Assembly (NCBI RefSeq): GCF_013389665.1
Contig: NZ_CP058316.1
Coordinates: 1,116,001-1,180,000 of the forward strand
From: Microbacterium oleivorans
GTDB taxonomy: Bacteria; Actinomycetota; Actinomycetes; Actinomycetales; Microbacteriaceae
Direction: 5' to 3'
DNA: 64,000 nt
Made by a program: the position numbers and the translations under genes. Of the stretch, positions 53,124 through 63,450 are shown in pieces. Under the pieces are notes generated by a model that searched no databases, had not been told where the DNA came from, and saw only the letters and a list, made by a program, of their open reading frames with translations. The stretch's first letter is position 1; every line of letters begins with the position of its first letter.

Positions 53124-53765
53124 TCAGAGGACGAGGAGCCGGGGCGGGCCGCGTCGAGACGGCGCTGCGATCAGCGGGCGCGGATGCCGCCTGCGGACGG
53201 CGGCGGCGAGCCGGATGCGCAGCGGCGTGCGGACGGGCGGCACGATGTCGCGAGCGACGGCCCGCAACCGGAGTGCTATGCGCTGCGCGAGCCCGCCGAG
53301 CGCTGCCATGAGGCACTCGGCCCGGTGCAAGAGGAGAGTGGTCACGACCGCGGCAAGAAGGTGGGCGCCGAGCATCGCTGCGTCCGGCAGGGCCGCAACG
53401 GGCGACGCGGGTGACGAGAAGGATGCCGGCAGCGACATATGTGCCGCGTGCAGCGCCTGGAGACCGCGGTCGCCGGCCGCGTCGACGGCGACCGTGGCCG
53501 AGCCGACGGACGGCACGACGCCCAGGGCGAACATCGCGTGGAAGATCAGCTGGGCGGAGGCGACACCGGCGCCGAGGCGCGCGATCGAGAGGCGGTGCCC
53601 GACGACGATCAGCGTCAGCGGCAACGACAGCGCCCACGGAAGGAGCACGCCCAGCAGGGACGGCGGAGCGCCTCCGGCCGAGACGTGCGACAGCAGCGCG
53701 ACGAAGGTCGCGAGCGTCGCCGCCGCGCTCGCACGCAGCGCGCGCTGCTGACGGGGCGGGGTCAC
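53124..53765 (-). CDS. Hypothetical membrane protein next to PepSY gene
   Basis: 213 residues from a GTG, about four or five spans. His and Met residues recur near membrane edges (IFHAMFALG, LHAAHMSLPA, MLGAHLLAAVVTTLLLHRAECLM), which may suggest a metal-handling role alongside the PepSY protein. Arg-rich tail ([20 protein letters not shown]). It sits 16 bases after luxS and 77 bases before the PepSY gene. No family name recognised. Confidence 0.65.
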   Translation of the reverse strand: MTPPRQQRALRASAAATLATFVALLSHVSAGGAPPSLLGVLLPWALSLPLTLIVVGHRLSIARLGAGVASAQLIFHAMFALGVVPSVGSATVAVDAAGDRGLQALHAAHMSLPASFSSPASPVAALPDAAMLGAHLLAAVVTTLLLHRAECLMAALGGLAQRIALRLRAVARDIVPPVRTPLRIRLAAAVRRRHPRPLIAAPSRRGPPRLLVL

Positions 53766-53781
53766 CGGCTCGCGTCGCGGA

Positions 53782-54255
53782 TCAGACGCCGACGCGTGCG
53801 AACGCGTCCAGACTGATCCCCTGGTCGAGCACGGTCTTCGACCACTCGCGTGCCGAGTGCAGCGAGTGGTCGCGATAGTTGCCGCACTCGAGCGCCGAGA
53901 CGCCGGGGATGTCGGTCTCGACCGCCTCGTCGGCGATGAAGCGGAGACTGCCGGTGAGAGCCGCGACCACGTCGGCTACCTCGGGCTCGCCCCACATCAA
54001 CAGGTGGAACCCCGTACGGCATCCGAACGGTGAGATGTCGATGACGCCGTCGATGCGGTCGCGCAGGAGGCCGGCGAGCATGTGTTCGATCGTGTGGATC
54101 CCGGCGGTGGGGATCTCACCCGCGTTGGGCTGCACGAGGCGGACGTCGAAGTTGGTGATGGTGCCGCCATCGGGCCCGTGCTCGACGCCGATGCGACGGA
54201 CGTAGGGGGCGATCACGGCGGTGTGGTCCAGCGTGAAGCTCTCGATCTCGGCCAT
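53782..54255 (-). CDS. luxS: S-ribosylhomocysteine lyase
   Basis: 157 residues, normal length. Metal ligands His54 and His58 in IHTIEHMLA and Cys124 in [10 protein letters not shown]; catalytic Cys79 in [11 protein letters not shown]. It converts S-ribosylhomocysteine to homocysteine and the AI-2 precursor DPD in the activated methyl cycle. Shine-Dalgarno GAGGAGG. The Pfs-type nucleosidase that supplies its substrate is not adjacent; the nucleosidase at 1615-2181 could be related. Confidence 0.97.
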   Translation of the reverse strand: MAEIESFTLDHTAVIAPYVRRIGVEHGPDGGTITNFDVRLVQPNAGEIPTAGIHTIEHMLAGLLRDRIDGVIDISPFGCRTGFHLLMWGEPEVADVVAALTGSLRFIADEAVETDIPGVSALECGNYRDHSLHSAREWSKTVLDQGISLDAFARVGV

Positions 54256-54485
54256 GCGATCCTCCTCGGCTCGACGGTGCCGAGCGCCTGACGACGCCCG
54301 CGTTCTGGGGCCAGATTAGCCCGTCCCGGCCGGGGTCGGATCGCCGCCGCTCACAGGCTACGTTCAGCACCTGTGCGGGACTCGTCCAGACTCACGGCGC
54401 AGACTCGGGGAGTTTTGTGCGTCTGCCCGCGACGCCCGCCGTCGTTTCACGGTGCCCGCAACATCGAAGGACCGCCCCTGTTCGT

Positions 54486-55487
54486 ATGACTTCTCCGTCG
54501 AGCCAGCCCACCCGTCGCGATCTGCGGCGTTCGCCCCGCAGCACCCGCCGAGCCATCCGCCCCGTCGCCCTGACCCTGGGGGTCGCGCTCGGCATCACCG
54601 CGATGGTGGGCACGACGGCGTCGGCTGCCGTTCCCACCGCATCCGCCTCCGCTCCCGTCATGCAGCGTGCCGCCCTCGTGACGGCCGCCGTCTCGTCGCC
54701 GGCTCAGCCGCTGAGCACGATCGAGCGCGAGACGAGCGATGCGGTCGCCGCGGCCGAGGCATCCGTCGTCGACGCCGCGACCGCTACTGCCGACGTCTCG
54801 GCGGCGGCGCTGCCGATCGAGGGCGACACGACCGTCGACACCGCCCAGCTGCGCGAACGCATCGCCGGCCTGCAGGACGCGGACGTGATCCCCACGCTGC
54901 TGCTTCCCGGTCTCACCGAGAAGCTCGCCGATGCGACCGACGACGTGCAGGCCGCCACCGCCGATCTGCGCGCGCGTCTCGAAGCTGCTCAGGCGCAGAA
55001 AGCCGCCGAAGAAGAGGCCGCGCGGATCGCGGCCGAGGAGGCCGCTGCTGCCGAGGCCGCGGCCAAGGCACAGGCCGAGGCGGAGGCCGCCGCGGCAGCC
55101 CAGCGTCAGAGCGCGCCCCGTTCCTCGTCGTCGGCTGCGCCCGCTCCCACCGCGAGCGCGGTCGCCTCGACCGGCGACAACTCCCCCGGCGCCGCCCAGC
55201 AGGCCGCGAGCAACATGCTCGGCGACTTCGGCTGGGGCCAGGACCAGTTCTCGTGCCTCGTCTCGCTGTGGAACAAGGAGTCGGGCTGGAACTACCAGGC
55301 CTACAACAGCGGCAGCGGAGCGTTCGGCATTCCGCAGGCCCTCCCGGGCAGCAAGATGGCGTCCGCGGGTGGCGACTGGCAGAGCAGTGCCGTCACGCAG
55401 GTCCGCTGGGGCCTGGGCTACATCTCGGGCCGATACGGCTCGCCCTGCGGCGCCTGGGACCACTCGCAATCGGTGGGCTGGTACTGA
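54486..55487 (+). CDS. Secreted cell-wall protein with APF/transglycosylase-like C-terminal domain
   Basis: 333 residues. Arg-rich start (TRRDLRRSPRSTRRAIRP), hydrophobic signal (VALTLGVALGITAMVGTTASAA), a long Ala/Glu-rich probably coiled-coil middle (LRARLEAAQAQKAAEEEAA and the following AAEAAAKAQAEAEAAA), then the ~80-residue end FSCLVSLWNKESGWNYQAYN, GAFGIPQALPG and YISGRYGSPCGAWDHSQSVGWY. This end is the aggregation-promoting-factor C-terminal-like, lysozyme-related domain with Glu in WNKESGW and two Cys that could form a disulfide. Likely peptidoglycan remodelling outside the cell. The ATG chosen avoids an upstream extension that would hide the signal peptide. A strong terminator follows. 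Confidence 0.85.
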   Translation: MTSPSSQPTRRDLRRSPRSTRRAIRPVALTLGVALGITAMVGTTASAAVPTASASAPVMQRAALVTAAVSSPAQPLSTIERETSDAVAAAEASVVDAATATADVSAAALPIEGDTTVDTAQLRERIAGLQDADVIPTLLLPGLTEKLADATDDVQAATADLRARLEAAQAQKAAEEEAARIAAEEAAAAEAAAKAQAEAEAAAAAQRQSAPRSSSSAAPAPTASAVASTGDNSPGAAQQAASNMLGDFGWGQDQFSCLVSLWNKESGWNYQAYNSGSGAFGIPQALPGSKMASAGGDWQSSAVTQVRWGLGYISGRYGSPCGAWDHSQSVGWY

Positions 55488-55500
55488 ACATCCGCTGACG

Positions 55501-55554
55501 CAGAAGCGCCCGCCGACACGACCCGCTCACGCGGCGTGCCGACGGGCGCTTCTG
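55501..55554 (+). terminator. Terminator after the APF-type gene
   Basis: 12-base perfect arms CAGAAGCGCCCG / CGGGCGCTTCTG around a 30-base loop that can partly fold. It begins 14 bases after the stop and lies just before the end of the convergent 56-residue gene, so it may serve both. Confidence 0.7.
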
Positions 55555-55556
55555 GT

Positions 55557-55727
55557 TCAGTCGCCGCTGGCGGCGGCGCGGTCGGCGTCGATGCTCGACA
55601 CCTGCGCGGCGTCGATGTCGTCGTCGAGGACCTCTTCGCCGTCGACCTCCCGCGTCGGTGCGGTGTCGTCGGCGTCTCCGGCCAGGGCTCCGGGCGGGAC
55701 GATCGGCATGTTGTTGTTCAGGCTCAT
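55557..55727 (-). CDS. Small acidic protein (56 aa)
   Basis: 56 residues starting MSLNNNMPIVPPGALAGDAD; about a third of the rest is Asp or Glu and no hydrophobic segment is present. GGAAGG lies eight bases before the ATG. It ends beside the shared terminator. It resembles in style, not clearly in sequence, the acidic pair at 8177-8763. Function unknown. Confidence 0.65.
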   Translation of the reverse strand: MSLNNNMPIVPPGALAGDADDTAPTREVDGEEVLDDDIDAAQVSSIDADRAAASGD

Positions 55728-55909
55728 GGCGTCTTCCTTCCTGATGGTGTGGAAGGCCCCACGCTAGGGTCGCCGGGATGCCGCGTCACCCCGGTTGCCC
55801 TGCCTGCGCGACGGGTGTACCCGCCGGGATCGAGTCGGCCGGTGCGGTGCAGGTTCCCCGGCCGGGCCGGGTTCGGCGGGCGCCGGCGGCCCGACATAGG
55901 CTCGAGGGC

Positions 55910-57145
55910 ATGGCCCGAATCCTCGCCGTCGTGAACGGTCGCATCGTCCCCGTATCCGCCCCCGTCATCGAGGGCGGGACGATCGTCGTCGAGGACGGGA
56001 TCATCACCGCCGTCGGCGGAGCCGACACGGTCGTGCCGGAGGGCGCCGAGGTCATCGACGCCGCCGGGCGCTGGGTGCTCCCGGGTTTCGTCGAGGCGCA
56101 CGGGCATCTCGGCGTCCATGAGGACGGCGAGGGCTGGTCGGGCAACGACACCAACGAGATGACCGACCCGAACGGAGCCCGGTTCCGCGCGCTCGACGGC
56201 ATCGACATCGATGAGGTGGGCTTCCGCGACGCGCTGCGCGGCGGAGTGACCTCGGTGGTCGTCAAGCCGGGATCGGGCAACCCGATCGGCGGCCGCACCG
56301 TGGCGATCAAGACCTGGGGCGGACGGACCGTCGACGAGCAGGTCATCGCCGCGGACGTCTCGGTCAAGTCGGCGCTCGGCGAGAACCCCAAGCGCGTCTA
56401 CGGCGACAAGAAGCAGACCCCCTCGACCCGGCTCGGCGTGGCCTCGGTGCTGCGCGAGGCCTTTGTCGAGGCGCAGAACTACGTGGCCAAGCGGGATGCC
56501 GCTGCGGCCAAGGGCGATCCGTTCGACCGTGACCTCGGCAAGGAGACGCTGGCGCAGGTGCTCGACGGAACGCTGCTGTGGGATCAGCACAGCCACCGCC
56601 ACGACGACATCGTCACGGCCATCCGCCTGGCGGAGGAGTTCGGATACCGCCTCGTGGTCAACCACGGCACCGAGGGGCACAAGATCGCCGACGTCCTCGC
56701 CGAGAAGGACATCCCGGTCATCTTCGGGCCGATGCTCACCTCGCGCTCGAAGGTGGAGCTGCGCGATCGCGCGATCGGCGCGCTCGCACTCATCGCCGCG
56801 GCGGGGGTGACCGTCGCCATCACCACCGACCACCCGGTCGTGCCGATCGACCAGATCCGGCTGCAGGCGATCCTCGCCGTGCGCGAAGGACTGCCTGCCG
56901 ACGTCGCCCTCGCGGCGCTCACCGTCAATCCCGCGTCGATCCTCCGGCTCGACGACCGGGTCGGTGCGCTCGAGGCCGGCCGCGACGGCGACATCGTCAT
57001 CTGGTCGGGCGACCCGCTCGCGGTCGAGTCCCGCGTCGATCACGTCGTGATCGGCGGGGTGACCGTGCTGGAGGCCGCGGACGACGGCGACGTGCGGGTG
57101 GTCGAGCGCTGGGAGCGCTTCGGCCGGTCGAGCTGGCTGCGCTGA
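55910..57145 (+). CDS. Amidohydrolase (imidazolonepropionase-like)
   Basis: 411 residues. Amidohydrolase fold: N-terminal beta-sandwich ([30 protein letters not shown]), first metal motif [17 protein letters not shown], middle His residues in [13 protein letters not shown] and [11 protein letters not shown], late Asp in TTDHPVVP, then [30 protein letters not shown]. The first motif reads H-G-H instead of the common H-x-H with Ala or Thr, as in cyclic imide and imidazolone hydrolases. It hydrolyses a C-N bond in an unidentified compound. TAGGCT ends seven bases before the ATG. Confidence 0.88.
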   Translation: MARILAVVNGRIVPVSAPVIEGGTIVVEDGIITAVGGADTVVPEGAEVIDAAGRWVLPGFVEAHGHLGVHEDGEGWSGNDTNEMTDPNGARFRALDGIDIDEVGFRDALRGGVTSVVVKPGSGNPIGGRTVAIKTWGGRTVDEQVIAADVSVKSALGENPKRVYGDKKQTPSTRLGVASVLREAFVEAQNYVAKRDAAAAKGDPFDRDLGKETLAQVLDGTLLWDQHSHRHDDIVTAIRLAEEFGYRLVVNHGTEGHKIADVLAEKDIPVIFGPMLTSRSKVELRDRAIGALALIAAAGVTVAITTDHPVVPIDQIRLQAILAVREGLPADVALAALTVNPASILRLDDRVGALEAGRDGDIVIWSGDPLAVESRVDHVVIGGVTVLEAADDGDVRVVERWERFGRSSWLR

Positions 57146-57238
57146 GCACGGCCGCTCCGACCCGGGCACCGGACGAGGCCGATTCCCCGCGAGCGCAAGA
57201 GGTGCGCGCGCGCGCCCGGTTGGGTGTGCACTGAGGGC

Positions 57239-58303
57239 ATGTCGTCACTGCCCCTGTGGCTGCTCCTCCTGATGTTCGCCGGCGCGGCCGGGGTCGTGTG
57301 GATCGCGGGCATCCAGCTTTCGAAGACCACCGACGTGCTCGACGCACGCTGGCACATCGGCAGCGCCTTCGGCGGCCTCATCGTGCTGGCCGTCGCCACC
57401 AACCTCCCGGAGATCGCGATCACGGTCAGCGCGGCGGCGTCCGGGAATCTCGAGGTCGCGGTGGGAAACATCCTCGGCGGGATAGCCCTGCAGACGGTCG
57501 TCCTGGTGATCCTCGACGTCTTCGGCAAACGGGGACGCGGAGTGAAGCCGTTGACCTACCGTGCGGCATCCCTCGTCCTCGTCCTCGAGGCCCTCGCCGT
57601 CGTCGCCGTGCTGACCGTCGTCGTGGCGGGCAGCCAGCTGCCCGGAGAGCTGGTCGTCGCCCGCCTCACTCCCGACGTGGCGATGATCGCAGCGCTGTGG
57701 ATAGCTGGGCTCGTGCTCGTGCAGCGTGCCGGCAAGCACCTTCCGTGGCACGACGACGGCGTCTCACCCGGGGCGAGCGACCACAGACCGGGGCACCGAC
57801 GCGCGAAGCCGCAGCATCCCCATCACTCGATGGCGACGGCGAAGGTCGTGACCATCTTCTCGCTCTCGGCCCTCGCCACGCTCGGTGCCGGCGTCGTGCT
57901 CGAGCGGGTGGGCGATGCCGTCGCCGACGAGATCGGGCTGTCGGGAGTGCTCTTCGGTGCGACCGTGCTCGCACTGGCGACCGCTCTGCCCGAGATCTCG
58001 ACGGGGCTGCAGGCCATCCGTCAAGGCGATGACAACCTCGCGATGAGCGACATCTTCGGCGGCAACGCCTTCCTGCCCGTGCTGTTCCTCGTCGCCACGC
58101 TGATCTCGGGCGAGGCGGTGCTGCCACGGGCCGGCGGCACCGACATCTACCTCACCGCTCTGGGGGCTCTGCTCACCCTCGTCTACGTCGTCGGGCTGCT
58201 CTTCCGACCCCAGCGGAGGATCGCCGGGATGGGTGTCGACTCACTGATCGTGCTCGTCCTGTACGGCGCCGGCATCGCCGGGCTCTTCGCCGTCGCCGGC
58301 TGA
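57239..58303 (+). CDS. Ca2+/cation antiporter-like membrane protein (CaCA family)
   Basis: 354 residues, about ten spans in two inverted halves. Alpha-repeat 1: GGLIVLAVATNLPEIAITVSAAASGNLEVAVGNILGG; alpha-repeat 2: GATVLALATALPEISTGLQAIRQGDDNLAMSDIFGGNAFLP, both with the acidic residue after Pro that binds Ca2+ or Na+ in the family. A His-rich cytoplasmic loop (PGHRRAKPQHPHHS) lies between the halves. It probably expels Ca2+ or another divalent cation. The ATG follows a weak GAGGG. Confidence 0.87.
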   Translation: MSSLPLWLLLLMFAGAAGVVWIAGIQLSKTTDVLDARWHIGSAFGGLIVLAVATNLPEIAITVSAAASGNLEVAVGNILGGIALQTVVLVILDVFGKRGRGVKPLTYRAASLVLVLEALAVVAVLTVVVAGSQLPGELVVARLTPDVAMIAALWIAGLVLVQRAGKHLPWHDDGVSPGASDHRPGHRRAKPQHPHHSMATAKVVTIFSLSALATLGAGVVLERVGDAVADEIGLSGVLFGATVLALATALPEISTGLQAIRQGDDNLAMSDIFGGNAFLPVLFLVATLISGEAVLPRAGGTDIYLTALGALLTLVYVVGLLFRPQRRIAGMGVDSLIVLVLYGAGIAGLFAVAG

Positions 58304-58308
58304 CCGGG

Positions 58309-58641
58309 TCAGACCTCGTCGCCGCGGGGCGCGCGCACCGTCCAGCCGACGCGTCGCAGGGCATCGGCCAGCCGAGCCGCCTCGGTGGCGGCGGCATCCC
58401 AGGAGACGTCGGAACAGACGTCGACGGCCAAGGGCGGCGGATCGGCGAACTTCGGGATCTGCACCTCGGCCCAGACGCCGCGCCCGAGGCCCACACGCGG
58501 GTACGCGGTGCCGGCGTTCTCGACCGACCCGTCCGAGACGAAGGCGACGACCTCGAGAGCGTCGGGCTTGGCGATGGGCAGGTCGACGACGAGCGTGACC
58601 ACGAAGGGCCCGCTGGCGGTGTCTCGACCGTTGCCGTGCAC
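58309..58641 (-). CDS. Hypothetical protein (110 aa)
   Basis: 110 residues from a GTG. Mixed alpha/beta composition, VVTLVVDLPIAKPDALEVVAF at the start and WDAAATEAARLADALRRVGWTVRAP at the end; no membrane span. It converges with the cation-antiporter gene, five bases apart. No family recognised. Confidence 0.6.
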   Translation of the reverse strand: MHGNGRDTASGPFVVTLVVDLPIAKPDALEVVAFVSDGSVENAGTAYPRVGLGRGVWAEVQIPKFADPPPLAVDVCSDVSWDAAATEAARLADALRRVGWTVRAPRGDEV

Positions 58642-58761
58642 GCGCTCATCCTCGCAGACCCCGGGTCGTCACCGGCACGCGGCCGATGCCGGGTAGGCAT
58701 GTGCCAACGGTGTACTGACAGAGGATTCCTCCGTGCCGGCTCGGCGCGTAGCGTCGCCGTC

Positions 58762-60706
<1,945 letters not shown>

Positions 60707-60713
60707 TTACGAA

Positions 60714-60747
60714 GAGATAACGGAAAACCCTTGCTCATCGTTATCTC
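60714..60747 (+). promoter_or_regulatory. Inverted repeat around the -35 of small-RNA candidate B
   Basis: GAGATAACG (60714-60722) and CGTTATCTC (60739-60747), nine-base perfect arms 16 bases apart. The -35 lies between the arms, so a bound regulator would affect the promoter. Candidate A has no such repeat. Confidence 0.5.
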
Positions 60748-60758
60748 GTCGTTATAGA
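60731..60758 (+). promoter_or_regulatory. Promoter of small-RNA candidate B
   Basis: -35 TTGCTC (60731-60736), 16-base spacer, -10 TATAGA (60753-60758), as in candidate A. Confidence 0.6.
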
Positions 60759-60764
60759 GTGCTC

Positions 60765-60870
60765 GCACGGTAGCTGTTTTGCTGTGGCGGCTACCGGCAT
60801 GTGATTGCAGGAAACTCTTGGTGCAAAGGGACGAGGGTCCGACCGAATGCCTCTTCGGTCGGACCCTCAA
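60765..60870 (+). ncRNA. Small-RNA candidate B
   Basis: About 105 bases in the gap between an aldo/keto reductase and a convergent DUF2207 gene. Order: hairpin CGGTAGC/GCTACCG (60768-60796); TGTGAT; the element GGTGCAAAGGGACGA (60820-60834); and a 14-bp terminator stem (60833-60846 / 60855-60868), whose first two bases overlap the element. Same architecture as candidate A though the stems differ in sequence, which suggests conserved structure. Confidence 0.5.
60833..60868 (+). terminator. Terminator of small-RNA candidate B
   Basis: Perfect 14-base stem GAGGGTCCGACCGA / TCGGTCGGACCCTC with an eight-base loop. Little T follows. It may also serve the convergent DUF2207 gene. Confidence 0.8.
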
Positions 60871-60932
60871 CTGCGTCTCGGAGACCCGTTTCGGCGGAGC
60901 GTCGTGATGTCCGGCGTCGGCGGGTGGATCGG

Positions 60933-62798
60933 TCAGGCGCCTCCGCCTCCACCGCCGCCGCCACCGCCGCCGGCCGCTCCCCCGCCGCTGGAGCCTCCCG
61001 AGGTCGACGACGACGAGGACGCACTGGCCGACAGCGTCCCGATGCCGGCGGCGAACGAGGATGGATCGAATGCGCCGGACCCGGCGTACCAGACCGGCGC
61101 CGCCACCCCGGCCGCCGCATAGAGCGCGACGAGGCGCTGCGACCATTCCTTCTCGAGGCCGAACACCACGGCGTAGGGCAGCAGGCGCTCGTACAGGTGC
61201 AGCATCTGCCGCGGGTCATCGGTGTCGATGGCGCGACGCTCCGCGCCGCGGGGCGATTGGAGGGTGCGGATGCGGTCCTCCTCCGCCCACGCGATGAAGG
61301 TCTTCAGCCCGGCGAGATGATCTCGCACCTCCGCGCCGCGCGTCGACAGGGGAACGGCTGCGATCGCGAAGATCACCACGAAGAACGACAGGAACGCCAC
61401 CACGAGCAGCGCGATCGGAAGGGCGGGGTGCACGTAGCTGGTGAGGGCGAGCACACCGAAGACCACGACGAGGGCGACCGCGAGCCCCCATACGGCGAGC
61501 GGCCACGCCCGGGCGCCGACCGGGACCGAACGGTACATCCCGCGCTGTTTGAGCTCGTCGCCGGCGGTCTTGAGGATCTTCTGCGCGGCGGTCGAGAAGC
61601 GGGTGTCGGTCGACCCGAACTCGTAGACGTCGCCGGGCCGGCCCGCCGGGAACAGCCCGCCCAGGAGCATCCGACCGTCACCGTCGGCGAGCGAGGGGTC
61701 GACGAGTTCGGCTCGGAGCTTCGCCTTGCCCCACCGGGGCTTGTCCCCCTCGACGATGCGGATCGAGCCGGCCACGGCCTGCTCGAGCACCTCGGCCGGG
61801 ATCGCCTTCGTGGTCTTGCCGAGCAGCACGGCGGACTCGAGGGCGTCGACGCCCGGCGGCGGCTCGTACTCGGCGATGATCGTGGCGCGCCCGGGCTCGT
61901 GACGCAGCAGCGTGCGCCGGTTGCGCACCGCCCAGCCCGTCGCGCCGAGCAGCAGGATGGCGCCGCCCGCCTGGAGCCATCCGAACGGCGACGACGCGAA
62001 GGAAGAGTCGAAGGTCTCGAACGCCCCCTCGTCGAAGCCGATCGCGACGGTCAGGGTCTCTCGCGGACCGAGGTCGTTCGCCTTGGCCGTGATGATCGAC
62101 CCGTCGGCGGATGCGGTGATGTCGGGGCAGGCGTCGGTCGCCCCGTCGCCGCCGACGTAGCAGGCCTGCCGGCCGGCGAGACTCTGCGCCAGCGCCGCAT
62201 CGAGGTGGACGGTCGCCGAGACCTCACCGAACGGCTGCTCCCAATCCGTGCCGTTCACGTCCCAGTAGAACTCCAGCCCGGTGTCGGGGAAGCTCCACAC
62301 GACGTTCTCCAGGTCGTAGGTGAAGACGAAGCTGGTGCGGCCGTGGAGGTAGTCGTCGCCTCGGGCGAGGATGCCGAAGGTGCCGTCGTCGCTGTCGGTC
62401 TCCACCGGCCAGGCCCGGCCGTCCTCGTCGGTCACCGAGACCAGCTCGGGATGCAGCGGCTGGCCGTTGTAGGTCTCGGGCAGCAGCCGCCGCATCCCGC
62501 GGTTCTGATCGGCATCGGGAAAATCGGCGACGAAGGTCTCGACGACCCGCATCCGAGCCGTGCCGTCGGCGTCGCGCGTGATGGTGTAGTCGACCGCGAG
62601 CGAGTCGAACACGAACGCGTCGAGATCGCCGGAGACATCGGATGCCACCACGCCGCGCAGTGCCGGGGGAACCGTCGTCGTGATCGGAGCAGAGGTGGAG
62701 GAAGCAGCGCTCGCCGCGGACGGAAGCGCCCACAGCAACAGGCATCCGATGACGGATACGACGACGAGCGCGAGCGCCGAACGCGTTCGCCGGATCAT
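60933..62798 (-). CDS. DUF2207-family membrane protein
   Basis: 621 residues. Signal or first span (SALALVVVSVIGCLLLWALP), an outside beta-domain (LDAFVFDSLAVDYTITRDADGTARMRVVETFVADFPDADQNRGMRRLLPE separated by short loops), then spans around AGGAILLLGATGWAVRNRRTLL and two more (LAVWGLAVALVVVFGVLAL, IALLVVAFLSFFVVIFAI), a soluble region and the Ser- then Gly-rich tail SSSSTSGGSSGGG typical of DUF2207. Function in the envelope is unknown. Its start has TAAGCT seven bases upstream, overlapping the divergent MarR promoter. Confidence 0.88.
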   Translation of the reverse strand: MIRRTRSALALVVVSVIGCLLLWALPSAASAASSTSAPITTTVPPALRGVVASDVSGDLDAFVFDSLAVDYTITRDADGTARMRVVETFVADFPDADQNRGMRRLLPETYNGQPLHPELVSVTDEDGRAWPVETDSDDGTFGILARGDDYLHGRTSFVFTYDLENVVWSFPDTGLEFYWDVNGTDWEQPFGEVSATVHLDAALAQSLAGRQACYVGGDGATDACPDITASADGSIITAKANDLGPRETLTVAIGFDEGAFETFDSSFASSPFGWLQAGGAILLLGATGWAVRNRRTLLRHEPGRATIIAEYEPPPGVDALESAVLLGKTTKAIPAEVLEQAVAGSIRIVEGDKPRWGKAKLRAELVDPSLADGDGRMLLGGLFPAGRPGDVYEFGSTDTRFSTAAQKILKTAGDELKQRGMYRSVPVGARAWPLAVWGLAVALVVVFGVLALTSYVHPALPIALLVVAFLSFFVVIFAIAAVPLSTRGAEVRDHLAGLKTFIAWAEEDRIRTLQSPRGAERRAIDTDDPRQMLHLYERLLPYAVVFGLEKEWSQRLVALYAAAGVAAPVWYAGSGAFDPSSFAAGIGTLSASASSSSSTSGGSSGGGAAGGGGGGGGGGGA

Positions 62799-62805
62799 GC
62801 CGACC

Positions 62806-62826
62806 AGCTTAGGCGGGCATTAAAGT
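62806..62826. promoter_or_regulatory. Overlapping divergent -10 boxes (DUF2207 / MarR)
   Basis: TAAGCT on the minus strand (62811-62806) and TAAAGT on the plus strand (62821-62826), each seven bases from its start codon; only 35 bases separate the two genes, so both appear leaderless and RNA polymerase binding should be mutually exclusive. Confidence 0.55.
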
Positions 62827-62833
62827 TGTCGCC

Positions 62834-63265
62834 ATGAACGATCGTCGTCGCGCGGTAGCCGCTTGGGAGAGCCTCTTCCGCGCTCAGCACGAGATCTTCG
62901 ACGACATCAGCGGTGACTTCGCTCGCGACGAGCTCAGCCAGGCCGAATACGACGTCCTGCTCACCGTGACCCGTGGACCCGGCAACCGAGCGCGCCTGCG
63001 CGACATCACCGCGAACATGCTCATCAGTCAGCCGAGCGTCTCTCGCCTGGTCGACCGGATGGTCGCGCGCGGCCTCATCGGCAAGTGCAGCGACCCGACC
63101 GATGGCCGCGGCGCCATGATCACTGCGACGAACGAGGGCGTCGCGGCCTTCCGCCGACTCGCCGCCGAGCACGGCCGGTCGATCGCGGAGCGGATGTCGG
63201 TGCTGTCGACCGATGAACTCGAGCAGTTGGAGCAGCTCACGACGAAGCTGCGTCGCACCCGCTGA
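62834..63265 (+). CDS. MarR-family transcriptional regulator
   Basis: 143 residues. Winged helix: LSQAEYDVLLTVTRGPGNRARLRDITANMLISQPSVSRLVDRMVARGLIGKCSDPTDGRGAMITATNEG, with the recognition helix around SQPSVSRLVDRM and wing D-P-x-D-GR. Flanking helices form the dimer interface. It diverges from the DUF2207 gene with overlapping promoters and could regulate it and itself. TAAAGT is seven bases before the ATG. Ligand unknown. Confidence 0.92.
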   Translation: MNDRRRAVAAWESLFRAQHEIFDDISGDFARDELSQAEYDVLLTVTRGPGNRARLRDITANMLISQPSVSRLVDRMVARGLIGKCSDPTDGRGAMITATNEGVAAFRRLAAEHGRSIAERMSVLSTDELEQLEQLTTKLRRTR

Positions 63266-63450
63266 TCGCGAGACGGCAGCCCGGGCCGGCGAGCGCGCGG
63301 GCGGCCGGCGGGAGCGCGGCGGGCAGGCGGGTGGCCTGCGCGGGCGGCACGTGATGGCGCCGGTTCCTCCCCAAACGATGCCCATCGGGAGTCTCAAGGT
63401 TCGTAGCCATGTTCCCCTGCAATGTCGGTGGCTGCTGCGAAAATAGGAAC

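Noticed and set aside
54376..54485. Cyclic-di-AMP (ydaO-type) riboswitch before the APF-type gene
   Set aside because: Such riboswitches precede some actinobacterial cell-wall hydrolase genes, but I could not find the conserved core motifs in this 110-base leader.
60805..61122. Plus-strand frame with a poly-proline run
   Set aside because: Complement of the Gly-rich tail of the DUF2207 protein; starts inside small-RNA candidate B.
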